This document shows, piece after piece, positions 16,091-25,610 of a DNA stretch of 64,000 nt. The position numbers were made by a program, and so were the translations under genes. The notes under the pieces were generated by a model. It was not told where the DNA came from. It saw nothing but the letters and a program-made list of their open reading frames with translations, and searched no databases. This stretch comes from Spirochaetales bacterium. GTDB lineage: Bacteria; Spirochaetota; Spirochaetia; CADAEX01. The stretch spans positions 1-64,000 of the forward strand of contig JACKPD010000012.1 in assembly GCA_024233785.1 (NCBI GenBank), written 5' to 3'. How positions within the stretch are numbered: the stretch's first letter is position 1; every line of letters begins with the position of its first letter.

Positions 16091-17506
16091 CTATTTTGCG
16101 CTTTCCATACCTGCAATTCTTCCAAGAACAATACATTCCGTTATTGCGCAGCTGCCGAGGCGGGACGCACCGTGTACTCCTCCTGTGACTTCACCGGCAG
16201 CGTAAAGCCCTTCAACGGGCCTGCCGTCAAGATCAAGCACCTGCGCGTTTTTATTTATCAAAATGCCGCCCATCGTAAAGTGCACCTTGGGCCAGAGCCT
16301 GATGCCGTAAAATGGTAAAGTTTTTATTTCTGATGCGGTATCAATAACCGGTTTTTTAAAGTCAGTATCATTTTTTTCCAAAACAAATGAATTGAAGCGG
16401 TCAATCGTCTTTTCAAGGGATACAGGATTGATTCCGTAATCCGAGGCTAGTTCAGCAGGTGATGCAAACTGTTTTACAATGCCCTTCTTAAGGCATTTTT
16501 CAATATTCCATCCCGAGTTCTTAACCGCAGCTGAATCGGCGATACCTATGCACGGGTGTCCTGTCTCAAGTATTGCGTCTGAAAGTGTTTTCCTGTCCGC
16601 AAGTTCATTGGCAAATCTTTTTCCGGTGCCGGGGTCTATTACTATTCCTCTCTGAAAAACTATGTACTCCGAAAAGGACGGGCCGTCCCCGTATCCTTTT
16701 TCATCGGGAGATGCCCATGGTCCAAGCTGGATATGTGAAAGATGGACCGGGCAGGATCCGATATGCAGGGCTGCCTTAAGGCTTTCTGATGTTGCTGAAG
16801 GCTGGTTGGTTGTATCGATTTTTCCGGTGAGCCTCGGGTCCTGGGAAGATCTGAAATCAATATCACTTCCGAAACCTCCTGCTGCGAGAATAACGGCCTT
16901 GCCTGCCATAATATGTTTTACAGTTCCTGTATCCCCTTTTTTATAATTATAGTTTTCAGTAACTTCTATCCCGGTTACTTTTCCTTTGGTATTCCTGATG
17001 AAACCGGTGAAGTGTGTGTGAAACATAATTTTAATATTTTTTTCTTTTATCTTCTGTATCAGTTTTTTTACAATCACGGAGCCTGAAATTCCTTCAGGGG
17101 TGAAGCATCTCGGGACAGAGTGTCCGCCGAATATCTCGATCTTTTCAAGGAATGGAACTCCTATATAGTCACGCAGCCATTCATAGGCTTCTTTTGAATT
17201 ATCAGTTACAGTTTTTACAAGCTCAGGATGATTGATTCCAAGTCCTGCTTTCATCATGTCTTTGTAAAAGAGTCCGGGTGTATCAGCTATGCCTGCTTTC
17301 TTCTGCTCTTCGGTTCCGGCTGCTGCAATACCGCCGTCGCTGATCAGGGAGTTGCCGCCGGGGGCATGCATTTTTTCTATGATAACAACTGATGAGCCGG
17401 CATTATGCGCTTCTATGGCTGCGCTTAGGCCTGCAAATCCGCTTCCTATTACTATTACATCAGCCCTGACTAAAGGAACTGTTCCTCCTGAAATCTGATT
17501 AGTCAA
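16091..17506 (-). CDS. FAD-dependent oxidoreductase (fumarate-reductase flavoprotein family)
   Basis: A 471-residue single-domain flavoprotein. The FAD motif GSGFAGLSAAIEA lies at about residues 21-33, and the family motifs PGGNSLISDGGI, DAILETGHPC and the C-terminal GLYAAGEVTGGVHGASRLGS (FAD-binding end) are present. It lacks an FMN-linked domain and a signal peptide, so it is cytoplasmic, as in fumarate reductase or 3-ketosteroid dehydrogenase-like enzymes. The start is TTG at 17506, with GGAG 12 bases upstream; no better ATG precedes the FAD motif. The substrate is unknown. Confidence 0.85.
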   Translation of the reverse strand: MTNQISGGTVPLVRADVIVIGSGFAGLSAAIEAHNAGSSVVIIEKMHAPGGNSLISDGGIAAAGTEEQKKAGIADTPGLFYKDMMKAGLGINHPELVKTVTDNSKEAYEWLRDYIGVPFLEKIEIFGGHSVPRCFTPEGISGSVIVKKLIQKIKEKNIKIMFHTHFTGFIRNTKGKVTGIEVTENYNYKKGDTGTVKHIMAGKAVILAAGGFGSDIDFRSSQDPRLTGKIDTTNQPSATSESLKAALHIGSCPVHLSHIQLGPWASPDEKGYGDGPSFSEYIVFQRGIVIDPGTGKRFANELADRKTLSDAILETGHPCIGIADSAAVKNSGWNIEKCLKKGIVKQFASPAELASDYGINPVSLEKTIDRFNSFVLEKNDTDFKKPVIDTASEIKTLPFYGIRLWPKVHFTMGGILINKNAQVLDLDGRPVEGLYAAGEVTGGVHGASRLGSCAITECIVLGRIAGMESAK

Positions 17507-17640
17507 AATAATACTTTTCTCCTTTTGTCCTTATATGCAATTCAGCATAAATAATTATTTATTAACTGTCTTAATTATAGTACTATTTATTTTTTAGATG
17601 TACCCTTAATCATGTTGAGCCTTAAAAAAGGATGGAGAAA

Positions 17641-18649
17641 ATGGAAAAAAGGTTTATAGATTTCAGAAGCGACACAGTAACAAAGCCTTCAGCAGGCATG
17701 AGGGAGGCGATGTACGAGGCTGAGGTCGGGGATGATGTTCTGGGCGACGATCCTACAGTTAAAAAACTTGAGGAGAGGATATGTTCCATGCTCGGCACGG
17801 AAAGCGCCCTGTTTGTCTCAAGCGGAACACAGGCTAATCTCCTTTCCATAATGAGCCATTGCCAGAGAGGCGATGAATACATTGCCGGGCAGAGCGCCCA
17901 CTGTTATAACCATGAGGGGGGAGGGGCCGCCGTCCTTGGAAGCATACAGCCGCAGCCGATAGAGTTTAAAAGCGACGGTTCGCTCGACCTTGATGAAGTT
18001 GCCGCGAAGATAAAGCCTGATGATTTTCACTTTGCCAGGACAAGACTTCTTTGCCTTGAGAATACGCAGGACGGAAAAGCGCTTTCTTTTGATTATATGA
18101 AAGATGCTTCCATTTTCAGCAGGGAGCGGGGACTTTCCATCCATCTTGACGGCGCGAGACTTTTTAATGCCGCAGCTTCCATCTCCAGACCTGCATCAGA
18201 GATTGCAGCCCTTTTTGACACAGTTTCCGTATGCCTTTCCAAAGGTCTTGGCGCCCCGGTCGGCTCCCTTATGTGCGGAAAAAAGGAAAATGTAGATACG
18301 GCAAGGAGGTGGAGGAAGGTCCTTGGAGGCGGAATGAGACAGGCCGGTATTATTGCCGCGGCAGGTCTTTATGCGATAGAAAATAATATAGAAAGGCTTG
18401 ATGAGGATCATCAGAATTTACAGCTTTTAAGGAAAAATTTGAAGAGATTAAAGAGTTTGAAATTATTTCTTCATCGACAAATATGCTTTTTGTCAAACTG
18501 CTCAGGGATTCGGCCTCTCTTGCCGGGACCTCTTTAATAAGGATATTGATTCTTCCCGGAATACAATCAGATTTGTTACCCATCTGGATATTGAAACAGA
18601 TGTATTAAAGGCCGCAGATGCGATCAGGAATATTTTATATCCTGATTAA
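17641..18649 (+). pseudogene. low-specificity threonine aldolase, frameshifted twice near its 3' end
   Basis: The intact part, up to about 18420, encodes a PLP-dependent beta-eliminating lyase: FRSDTVTKPSAGMREAM, the SGTQANLL segment, HLDGARLFNA and SLSKGLGAPVGS with the PLP lysine in SKG. Homology then jumps frame around 18413-18423 (FKEKFEEIKEFEIISSSTN...) and again near 18511 (a missing G in GATTCGGCC), ending in RFVTHLDIETD...ILYPD with a stop at 18649. Repairing both restores a full-length enzyme that cleaves threonine or allo-threonine to glycine and acetaldehyde. I choose the ATG at 17641, nine bases after AAGG. The breaks may be assembly errors; see findings. Confidence 0.75.
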
Positions 18650-19881
18650 TGGAGTATGCCTTTCTTAAATATCAAAAAACAATTATCAAAATAATAGTTT
18701 ATTGAATGGATTGCTCCGCCTAAAATACTTCCGTTTTTATTAAAAGATGTATATTGAATATCATAATTTTTCTTCATATTATTCAGAGAAATATCAGAGA
18801 TTTTCCCCCTTAATTTCTCAATAAAAAAATCTCCTGCATCAGCTATTTCTCCCGTAATAATAATCAGTTCAGGATCAATCATCATGCATCCATTTGATAT
18901 TCCTACGGCATATAATTCTGCAAATTCTTCCATGACTTTCATAGCAGCAATATTACCATTATTTGAGTCATTAAAAATATTTGAAATTGTAAGTGAATCA
19001 GATTTTTCAGAACTTCCGCTTTCCATGTATAATTCTTTCGCTCTGGAAATGATTTTATCATATGATATGATATTCTCAAAACACCCTCTTCCGCCACAAT
19101 GACATACTTCCTGAGAAGCAGGGTCAATTCTTATGTGACCAATTTCACCTGCGAGATAATTATTACCTATGTACATATTACCTTTTATTATTATTCCGCC
19201 GCCAACACCTTCAGATCCTGCAGAAAACACAAAAAAATTCTTTATGTTTCTGGCTTTACCCATTGCCTGCTCTGCAAGGCAGATAAATCTGATCTGGTTA
19301 TCAAGGTGAAAATTAAAATCTTCTGAAGTTTTTTCTTTAATTATCTTTATAATTGGTGTTCTATATTTCCATGAAGGAAATCGTGAAGCGGTGAGTATTT
19401 CTCCATTTTCCGGATCAGCAACCCCAATTGCCGCAATGGATATCCCAAGTAATTTGCGTGAGCTGTAATTCAGGCAGTCACTTCATTGATAAATCGGCAA
19501 TTATGGATGTTACTGTGTCTATTGACTCATCTTCCCTGATCGGACTTATCCTGTTTATTTCAATTGATGCGTTTGTATCCGTAGTTGCCAGCCGGATATT
19601 GTTATCCAAAATATGAACAGATATTGTATATCCATATAAACTGTTTATTCCGTATAGATCAGGTTTTTTCCCCTTTATTGCCGGAAACACCTTTGCCTTT
19701 AAATTAATCAGATTTTTCTGAATTAAATGCTCAAATATCTTTATAACGGTTGTCTTGCTGAGTTTGATTTTTTGCTCTTACTTCGGTAATGGATAAATGT
19801 ATCGTTTTCTCTGAACAGTTTTAATACAAGCTTTTGATTTTTATATTTCAATGACTGCGTTTTGCTCGCAGTTGGACTCAT
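18646..19881 (-). pseudogene. ROK-family transcriptional regulator, broken by three frameshifts
   Basis: Reading leftwards from ATG 19881, the N-terminal helix-turn-helix is recovered only by shifting frame at about 19801 (ACATTTA) and again in a run of A at about 19770; this gives LSITEVRAK then IKLSKTTVIKIFEHL. A third shift near 19485 joins IADLSMK to LNYSSRKLLGISIAAIG. The rest is an intact ROK domain with GEIGHIRIDP, the CHCGGRGCFE zinc motif and a normal end at 18646, overlapping the aldolase stop. The repaired length of about 410 residues matches the complete ROK protein at 1397. It is divergent from the sugar importer genes that it probably controlled. Confidence 0.8.
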
Positions 19882-19959
19882 TCCTGACCTCGTTCAATCT
19901 TCGTAATATTTACAGCATAAAGCTAATTGCAGATACGTAAAGACATTTTATAAATAAAG

Positions 19960-19987
19960 TTGACAAACTAAAAAGCTGTGTTATAAT
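19960..19987 (+). promoter_or_regulatory. promoter of the ribose-type importer operon
   Basis: TTGACA (19960-19965) and TATAAT (19982-19987) are separated by 16 bases, 30 bases ahead of the binding-protein ATG at 20017, in the gap shared with the divergent ROK gene. Confidence 0.8.
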
Positions 19988-20016
19988 TATCTTAATAATT
20001 CAATAATGGAGGAATT

Positions 20017-20972
20017 ATGAAAAAGAAAGTGTTGCTTGTTGCGCTTATTATTTGCGTTCTTATGCCTTTTGCAATTTTTGCAGGCGGTAAAAAAGAAGCT
20101 GATAGCGGAAAATGAAAATCGGGTATGTTGTAAAAGACAACACCGGTGATTACTGGAAGATAGTTCAGGCCGTGCGCTGGCTGCAGGAAAAGATTTTAAC
20201 GTTGAAGTCTTATATAATGGACCAAACGCTGAAACAGAAGTTATGCAGCAGGTAGCTATGATGGAAGATATGATTACAAAAAAGTCGCTGCACTTGTAAT
20301 TGCTCCTTCACAGCCTAAAGCCGCTATTTCAGTATTCGACAAAGCAAATGCGGCAGGTATACCTGTCCTTCTTGCAGATACTGATGCAGACTGGAGTAAA
20401 AAAGTAACTTTCCTTGGAACAGGAAATGAAGCAGCCGGTAAAATCGGCGGTGAATATATTGCTAAAAACTTGGGGCAGGAGCTGAAATTGTTATCGTAAG
20501 AGGAGCTCTCGGCGACCTTACACATGACCAGAGAAGCAATGGTGCTGCAAATGCTGCAAAAGCCGCAGGATGTAAAGTAGTAGATATTCAGCCTGCTGAC
20601 AGCGATATGGCAAAAGCTATGGATGTTATGGAAAACCTTATTCAGGCTAATCCCAACATCAAAGGTGTATTCTGTACCAGTGATGCTATGGCAGTTGGCG
20701 CCAACAGGGCTGTAGAAAAATCAGGCAAGAATATTATGGTAATTGGTTTTGATGCTATACCTGTTGCAGTTGAAGAGATAATGAAAGGTAAAACATTTAA
20801 AGGTTCAGTTGCCCAGAGTCCTTATAATATCGGCTATATGGGTGTTGAAAATGCCATTAAAGCTGCCAAAGGCGAAACTGTTGAAAAGAGAATTGATACA
20901 GGCGCTAAAATGATTGATGCATCAAACGTACAGGCTTACAGCGACGATCTTAAAAAAATGCTTGGCAAATAA
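20017..20972 (+). pseudogene. periplasmic sugar-binding protein (ribose/inositol type), broken by four frameshifts
   Basis: The signal peptide and FAGGKKEADSG start normally at 20017 after GGAGG. Single missing bases are then needed at about 20112 (A run), 20172 (GCCG), 20283 (A/G run) and 20476 (GGGG) to keep one frame. The repaired protein is a Peripla_BP_4 member: KIGYVVKDNTGDYW, ALVIAPSQPKA, GIPVLLADTDADW, DQRSNGAANAAKAAG, GVFCTSDAMAVGA and VIGFDAIP are all in order, about 318 residues. It is the ligand-binding partner of the ATPase and permease that follow, and IolG lies downstream, so inositol is a reasonable ligand. As written, no functional protein would be made. Confidence 0.82.
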
Positions 20973-21001
20973 TAGTAAATCAAGTTACTGATTAAATTTG
21001 A

Positions 21002-21030
21002 AAATACCCTTTCCAACGGAAAGGGTATTT
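21002..21030 (+). terminator. hairpin between binding-protein and ATPase genes
   Basis: A perfect 13-base-pair stem (AAATACCCTTTCC / GGAAAGGGTATTT) with a three-base loop. It lacks a long U tract, so it may act as a partial terminator or as a 3' stabiliser that favours the binding-protein message over the downstream genes. Confidence 0.6.
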
Positions 21031-21052
21031 AAAATAATCATGGGAGAAAATA

Positions 21053-22561
21053 ATGACTCAGCCATTTATAAAACTGGAAAATATAACAAAAAAATTTCCA
21101 GGGGTTGTTGCTCTTAATAATGTATCTTTGGATCTTTATCAGGGAGAGATTCATGGTCTCATTGGTGAGAATGGCGCCGGTAAATCAACATTTATAAAAG
21201 TTCTTACAGGTGTTCATACTCCTGAAAAGGGTGAAATAATTTTAAAAGGGAATCCTATAAAAATTGAAAATACAAAACATGCTATTGATCTTGAGATTGG
21301 TTGTATTTATCAGGAACTCAATAATATACCGCAGCTTTCTGTAACTGATAATATTTTTCTGGGATGCCAGTTGAAAAAAAAATCCGGATTACTCGATTAT
21401 GAGACAATGCATAAAAAAGCAAGAGAACTTCTTAAAGATCTGGGACAGGATATTGATCCAACTTTGCCTATTGAAAAACTCGGTATGGGACATCAGCAGA
21501 TGGTCGAGATTGTCAAGGCAATTACGAAAGATATTAAAATGCTGATTATGGATGAGCCGACTTCCAGTCTTAGTGAGACAGAGGTAAAAGAACTCGTTGA
21601 TGCTGTCAGGAAACTGAAGAACAAGGGAGTTGGTATTCTTTTTGTTTCCCACAAACTGGAAGAGATATTTGAATTATGCGACAAGGTCACTGTCTTCAGG
21701 GATGGACAGCATGTAATAACAGGAAATGTTTCTGATTTTACAAATGATCTTCTTATTCAGAATATGGTTGGCCGGGAGATAACCCAACAATTCCCGAAAA
21801 TAGAATTTAAAAAAGGAGAGGAAATCCTTAAGGTAGAAAATTTTACCCGCTACGGGGTATATCGGAAAATTAATTTTTCTCTTTCAAGAGGTGAAATACT
21901 TGGTTTTTCCGGTCTTGTAGGCGCAGGGCGGACAGAACTTATCCGCGGAATATTTGGCGCGGACCCTATAGATGAAGGGAAATTGTATTTAAACGGAAAG
22001 GAAGTGAATATCAACAGCCCTGAAGCTGCTGTACGGAATAGATTTGCTCTTTTAACAGAAGACAGAAAAACTCAGGGGTTGGTCCTTAACGCCTCTATTC
22101 TTTCAAATTTGATAATTACCTGCCTGTGCAAGTTTAAAAAAGGTCTATTCCTGGACAACACAAAAATATGTAAAGCAGTCGATCATAATATTAAATCATT
22201 GCAAATCAAAACACCTAGTCCGGATACACTCGCAGAACAGTTGAGCGGCGGTAATCAGCAGAAAGTTGTTGTCGGTAAATGGCTTAACAGTGATGCAGAA
22301 ATATATATATTTGATGAACCTACCCGGGGCATTGATGTCGGGGCAAAGGTTGAAGTTTATAATCTGATGAATAAAATACTCGAAGAAAATAAAGCCATCA
22401 TAATGATTTCTTCAGAATTACCTGAGATTCTGGGGATGAGTGACAGGGTTATTGTTATGAGAAACGGTAACATCACCGCTGAAATAAAGAGAAACAGTAA
22501 GCAGTTTACTCAGGAAGATATTATGCATGCATCTTGGGATGACAGCGCCATAAAGGAGTAA
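21053..22561 (+). CDS. sugar ABC importer ATPase with two ATPase domains (RbsA/MglA type)
   Basis: The 502-residue protein is a tandem ATPase. The first half has GENGAGKST, the LGMGHQQMVEI signature and LIMDEPTSSL; the second has the degenerate GLVGAGRTEL, LSGGNQQKVVVGKWL and YIFDEPTRGIDVG. This fused layout is restricted to ribose, galactose, xylose, inositol and autoinducer-2 importers. GGGAG precedes the ATG. It energises the permease encoded four bases downstream and works with the broken binding protein upstream. Confidence 0.95.
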   Translation: MTQPFIKLENITKKFPGVVALNNVSLDLYQGEIHGLIGENGAGKSTFIKVLTGVHTPEKGEIILKGNPIKIENTKHAIDLEIGCIYQELNNIPQLSVTDNIFLGCQLKKKSGLLDYETMHKKARELLKDLGQDIDPTLPIEKLGMGHQQMVEIVKAITKDIKMLIMDEPTSSLSETEVKELVDAVRKLKNKGVGILFVSHKLEEIFELCDKVTVFRDGQHVITGNVSDFTNDLLIQNMVGREITQQFPKIEFKKGEEILKVENFTRYGVYRKINFSLSRGEILGFSGLVGAGRTELIRGIFGADPIDEGKLYLNGKEVNINSPEAAVRNRFALLTEDRKTQGLVLNASILSNLIITCLCKFKKGLFLDNTKICKAVDHNIKSLQIKTPSPDTLAEQLSGGNQQKVVVGKWLNSDAEIYIFDEPTRGIDVGAKVEVYNLMNKILEENKAIIMISSELPEILGMSDRVIVMRNGNITAEIKRNSKQFTQEDIMHASWDDSAIKE

Positions 22562-22564
22562 TAG

Positions 22565-23560
22565 ATGAAAAACGCTAATGGTAAAAATATTGATTATAAA
22601 GAAGTGCTGTCCAAGCTTGGACCGCTTCTTGCCCTTGTTCTGGTTAGTATAGCTTTATCGCTTGGTACTGAACAATTTATGACAGTTGGTAATATCACAA
22701 ACATAATGAGACAGGCTTCCATTAACAGCCTTATCGCCGCCGGTATGATGATGGTTATTCTAACTGGAGGTATTGACCTTTCTGTAGGTTCGATAACCGC
22801 ATTTGCAGCTTGCGTAATGGGAGTAATGATTAAAAACGGTATAATGAATCCCGTACTGCTGATTGTAAGCGGATTCGGTGCAGGTACTTTTGTAGGCTAT
22901 ATCAATGGTATACTTCTTACAAAGCTAAGATTGCCACATCCCTTTATATCAACTATTGGTACCAGAAATATTTTCAGAGGATTGGCTCTTCTTATCACAG
23001 CTGCCTCTCCGATATCAGGATTTCCCAAAGCTGTACAGTATCCCGGCACAGGTGATATTTTTTTAGGAATACCGGTAAGTTTTTTAATTGTTATTGTAAT
23101 GTATATCGGTATACACATATTCCTGAATAACACAGCTCTGGGCCGACATATATATGCAGTCGGAGGAAACAAGGAAGCAGCAAGGCTTTCAGGACTCAAT
23201 GTCAATAAGATTTTGATAATAGTATATGCAATATGCGGTTTTATGTGTGCATTTGCTGCGCTTGTAATGGTTGGCCGTCTAAATACAGCTTTCCCTCTTG
23301 CCGGTTCCACTGCTGACATGGATGCAATTGCTTCCTGTATTATCGGTGGTGTTTCCTTCCTTGGCGGAAAAGGGACAATCTGGGGAACATTGATTGGTTC
23401 CCTTCTGATTACAGTTTTAAGAAACGGCTTGAACCTTATCGGTGCATCTGCAGATATGCAGCTTGTTGTAATCGGACTTGTAATTATTGTTGCGGTTTAT
23501 GTTGACGTACTCAGAGCAAGTGCGGAAGCCAAGTCAAAAAGACTGGCTGCAAAAAAATAA
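22565..23560 (+). CDS. sugar ABC importer permease (RbsC type)
   Basis: A 331-residue membrane protein with 8-10 hydrophobic segments. The conserved TGGIDLSVGSI motif is at about residues 62-72 and the GRHIYAVGGNKEAARLSGL ATPase-contact loop at about 195-213, as in RbsC and inositol permeases. GGAG sits just upstream and overlaps the end of the ATPase gene. It forms a homodimeric channel. Confidence 0.94.
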   Translation: MKNANGKNIDYKEVLSKLGPLLALVLVSIALSLGTEQFMTVGNITNIMRQASINSLIAAGMMMVILTGGIDLSVGSITAFAACVMGVMIKNGIMNPVLLIVSGFGAGTFVGYINGILLTKLRLPHPFISTIGTRNIFRGLALLITAASPISGFPKAVQYPGTGDIFLGIPVSFLIVIVMYIGIHIFLNNTALGRHIYAVGGNKEAARLSGLNVNKILIIVYAICGFMCAFAALVMVGRLNTAFPLAGSTADMDAIASCIIGGVSFLGGKGTIWGTLIGSLLITVLRNGLNLIGASADMQLVVIGLVIIVAVYVDVLRASAEAKSKRLAAKK

Positions 23561-23618
23561 TAATAATAATTATCCGGTATTTTTTATGCCGGGGTTTAAA
23601 TGAACAGGAGATAAGATT

Positions 23619-24635
23619 GTGGATAAAATTAAATTAGGTATAATTGGCGCCGGAAGAATTGGCCGTGTACACGCAGAAAGTGTAACATTCCATATCCCTG
23701 ATGCTGAGGTAGCAGCTGTTGCTGATCCTTTTATTACTGAGGAAAGTAAAAAGTTTTTTAATAATCTTGGTGTAAAAGAAGTCTTTAAGGATTACAAGGA
23801 TATCCTCGCAAAGAAAGAAATTGACGCAGTTCTCATCTGCTCATCTACTGATACACATGCAAAGATTACCATTGAGGCGGCTAAAGCAGGAAAGGATATT
23901 TTTTGTGAAAAACCGATAGATCTTGATATTGGCAGGATAAAAGAAACCTTGAAAGCTGTTAAAGAGGCCGGGGTAAAATTCCAGATTGGTTTCAACAGAA
24001 GGTTTGACCGCAACTTCAGCGCTTTAAAAAAGAGCGTTGTTGACGGGAAGGTCGGCGATGTACATATCGTGAAAATTACTTCCAGAGATCCGGCTCCCCC
24101 TCCTGTTGCATATATAAAAGTTTCAGGAGGGCTCTTCTGCGACATGATGATCCATGATTTTGATCTTGCAGGATATCTTTCCGGAAGTGAAGTGGTTGAA
24201 GTTTTTGCCAGCGGGGCAGTTCTTGTTGATCCTGCCATCGGAAAAGCCGGAGATATTGATACAGCAATTGTTACACTTAAATTCGCTAATGGTGCAATTG
24301 GTGTTATTGATAACTCAAGGCAGGCTGTTTACGGATATGACCAGAGAGCGGAAGTATTCGGATCAAAAGGATGCGCGGCTGTAGAAAACGAAAAACCCTC
24401 AACAAATAAAATTAGCAATAAAGACGCAGTATGTGAAGAGAAACCACTTTATTTCTTTCTTGAAAGATATATGCAGGCTTATGCTGCTGAGGTAGGTGAG
24501 TTTGTCTCAGCAATAAAGAATGGAAAGGATGTTCCGGTTGGAGGTGATGCCGGTCTCGCTTCAGTTGTAATAGCCAAGGCGGCAATGAAATCACTTAAGG
24601 AAAACAGACCTGTCAAAATAAGTGAGATGGAGTAG
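23619..24635 (+). CDS. iolG: inositol 2-dehydrogenase (myo-inositol to scyllo-inosose)
   Basis: The 338-residue Gfo/Idh/MocA enzyme has GAGRIGRVHAE (residues 10-20) for NAD and the catalytic set of IolG: Lys98 in CEKPIDLD, Asp175 and His179 in FCDMMIHDFD. The blocks GFNRRFD, SRDPAPPP and YIKVSGGLF are characteristic of inositol dehydrogenases rather than glucose-fructose oxidoreductases. Translation starts at GTG 23619, eight bases after AGGAG. It follows the sugar importer and probably performs the first oxidation of imported inositol, feeding the IolM/IolN/IolO homologues encoded in the next operon. Confidence 0.88.
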   Translation: MDKIKLGIIGAGRIGRVHAESVTFHIPDAEVAAVADPFITEESKKFFNNLGVKEVFKDYKDILAKKEIDAVLICSSTDTHAKITIEAAKAGKDIFCEKPIDLDIGRIKETLKAVKEAGVKFQIGFNRRFDRNFSALKKSVVDGKVGDVHIVKITSRDPAPPPVAYIKVSGGLFCDMMIHDFDLAGYLSGSEVVEVFASGAVLVDPAIGKAGDIDTAIVTLKFANGAIGVIDNSRQAVYGYDQRAEVFGSKGCAAVENEKPSTNKISNKDAVCEEKPLYFFLERYMQAYAAEVGEFVSAIKNGKDVPVGGDAGLASVVIAKAAMKSLKENRPVKISEME

Positions 24636-24639
24636 ATTG

Positions 24640-25428
24640 ATGAAATATTCATTATGTACTGAAATGATGTACGGTAAACTTTCTTTTACAGAAAGGTTCA
24701 AAGCCGCTGCTGATGATGGATTTGAATATTGTGAATTCTGGAGATGGGAAGGTAGAGACTGGAATGCAATTACAAATGCAGTAAAACAATCAGGGCTTAA
24801 AGTTTCTTCATTCTCAGGTGATGATAAATACTCACTTGTAGATCCTGAAGATTCTTCTTCCTATCTTGATTTTTTAGGGCGTTCAATTGATAAGGCTGTA
24901 TCAATAGGGTGTCCGAATCTTGTAATACATACAGATGCCCTTAATCCTGCTGACGGGAGCGCAAAAAAAATCAAAGCCGATTTAAGCCACGAACAGAAAC
25001 TCATGAATGCCTATGATCTGCTGAAAAAGAGCGCTCCCCTTGCCGCTAAGGGCGGGGTTACCCTGGTTCTTGAACCGCTTAATACTCTGGTTGATCATAA
25101 AAATTATTTTCTCTCAGACCCAGATATATCTTTTGATCTGATTGAGGCAGTCGCATCAGAAAATATCAAATTATTATTTGATATTTATCATATGCAGATT
25201 ATGAAAGGGAATATAATTGAGCGCCTTCAGAAAAATATAGATAAAATAGGGTATATTCATGCGGCTGATGTCCCTGGAAGGCACGAACCTGGTACGGGAG
25301 AGCTTTCATATGGAAATATTTTCAAAGCTCTGAAAGAATCCGGATACGCCGGTTTTGTGGGATTTGAACTTTCTCCAATGGGTGATAACGGAAAGGCAAT
25401 TGAAGCAATCAAACGGAGTATCGTCTGA
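24640..25428 (+). CDS. hydroxypyruvate-isomerase-like TIM barrel
   Basis: A 262-residue barrel in the Hyi family: FEYCEFWRWEGRDW at strand 2, VLEPLNTLVDH with the first metal Glu, LLFDIYHMQIMKGN with Asp-x2-His, and HAADVPGRHEPGTGE with the second His and the family signature. The start at 24640, seven bases after GGAG, is preferred to the in-frame ATG 18 bases upstream. The gene is next to iolG and ends its operon before a terminator. It may isomerise a keto intermediate of inositol breakdown; true hydroxypyruvate isomerase is also possible. Confidence 0.85.
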   Translation: MKYSLCTEMMYGKLSFTERFKAAADDGFEYCEFWRWEGRDWNAITNAVKQSGLKVSSFSGDDKYSLVDPEDSSSYLDFLGRSIDKAVSIGCPNLVIHTDALNPADGSAKKIKADLSHEQKLMNAYDLLKKSAPLAAKGGVTLVLEPLNTLVDHKNYFLSDPDISFDLIEAVASENIKLLFDIYHMQIMKGNIIERLQKNIDKIGYIHAADVPGRHEPGTGELSYGNIFKALKESGYAGFVGFELSPMGDNGKAIEAIKRSIV

Positions 25429-25457
25429 TAATTATAAAATAGTCTTTAAGTAAGAAT

Positions 25458-25480
25458 GGGCGGCTTTTCGCCGCCCTGTT
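25458..25480 (+). terminator. intrinsic terminator of the importer-iolG operon
   Basis: Seven-base-pair GC-rich stem (GGGCGGC / GCCGCCC) with loop TTTTC, followed by TGTTT. Confidence 0.75.
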
Positions 25481-25536
25481 TAATGGTTTTGAAGGTATAT
25501 AGTTGTCAGCCTGTTTATGCATAATCTTGCAGCTTC

Positions 25537-25565
25537 TTGACAATGTGGTATACCATTGGCATAAT
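25537..25565 (+). promoter_or_regulatory. promoter of the iolN-iolO-iolM operon
   Basis: TTGACA (25537-25542) and CATAAT (25560-25565) are spaced by 17 bases. A perfect palindrome lies in the spacer (separate entry), so this promoter is probably repressed by the GntR protein encoded at the end of the operon. Confidence 0.8.
25546..25555. promoter_or_regulatory. GntR (UxuR/ExuR-like) operator in the promoter spacer
   Basis: TGGTATACCA is a perfect 10-base palindrome between -35 and -10. It equals the core of the E. coli UxuR/ExuR site (TTGGTATACCAA). A near copy, TTGTATACCA, is found upstream of the GntR gene at 31647-31656. Confidence 0.7.
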
Positions 25566-25610
25566 GTTGTTATAGGGCTTTGTCTGAAGACAAGTTTCAA
25601 GGAGGTCTAA

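Noticed and set aside
18420..18537. Natural C-terminus of threonine aldolase ending at 18537.
   Set aside because: The last residues do not match the family, whereas the family's C-terminal RFVTHLD segment is found in another frame immediately downstream, so frameshift is the better explanation.
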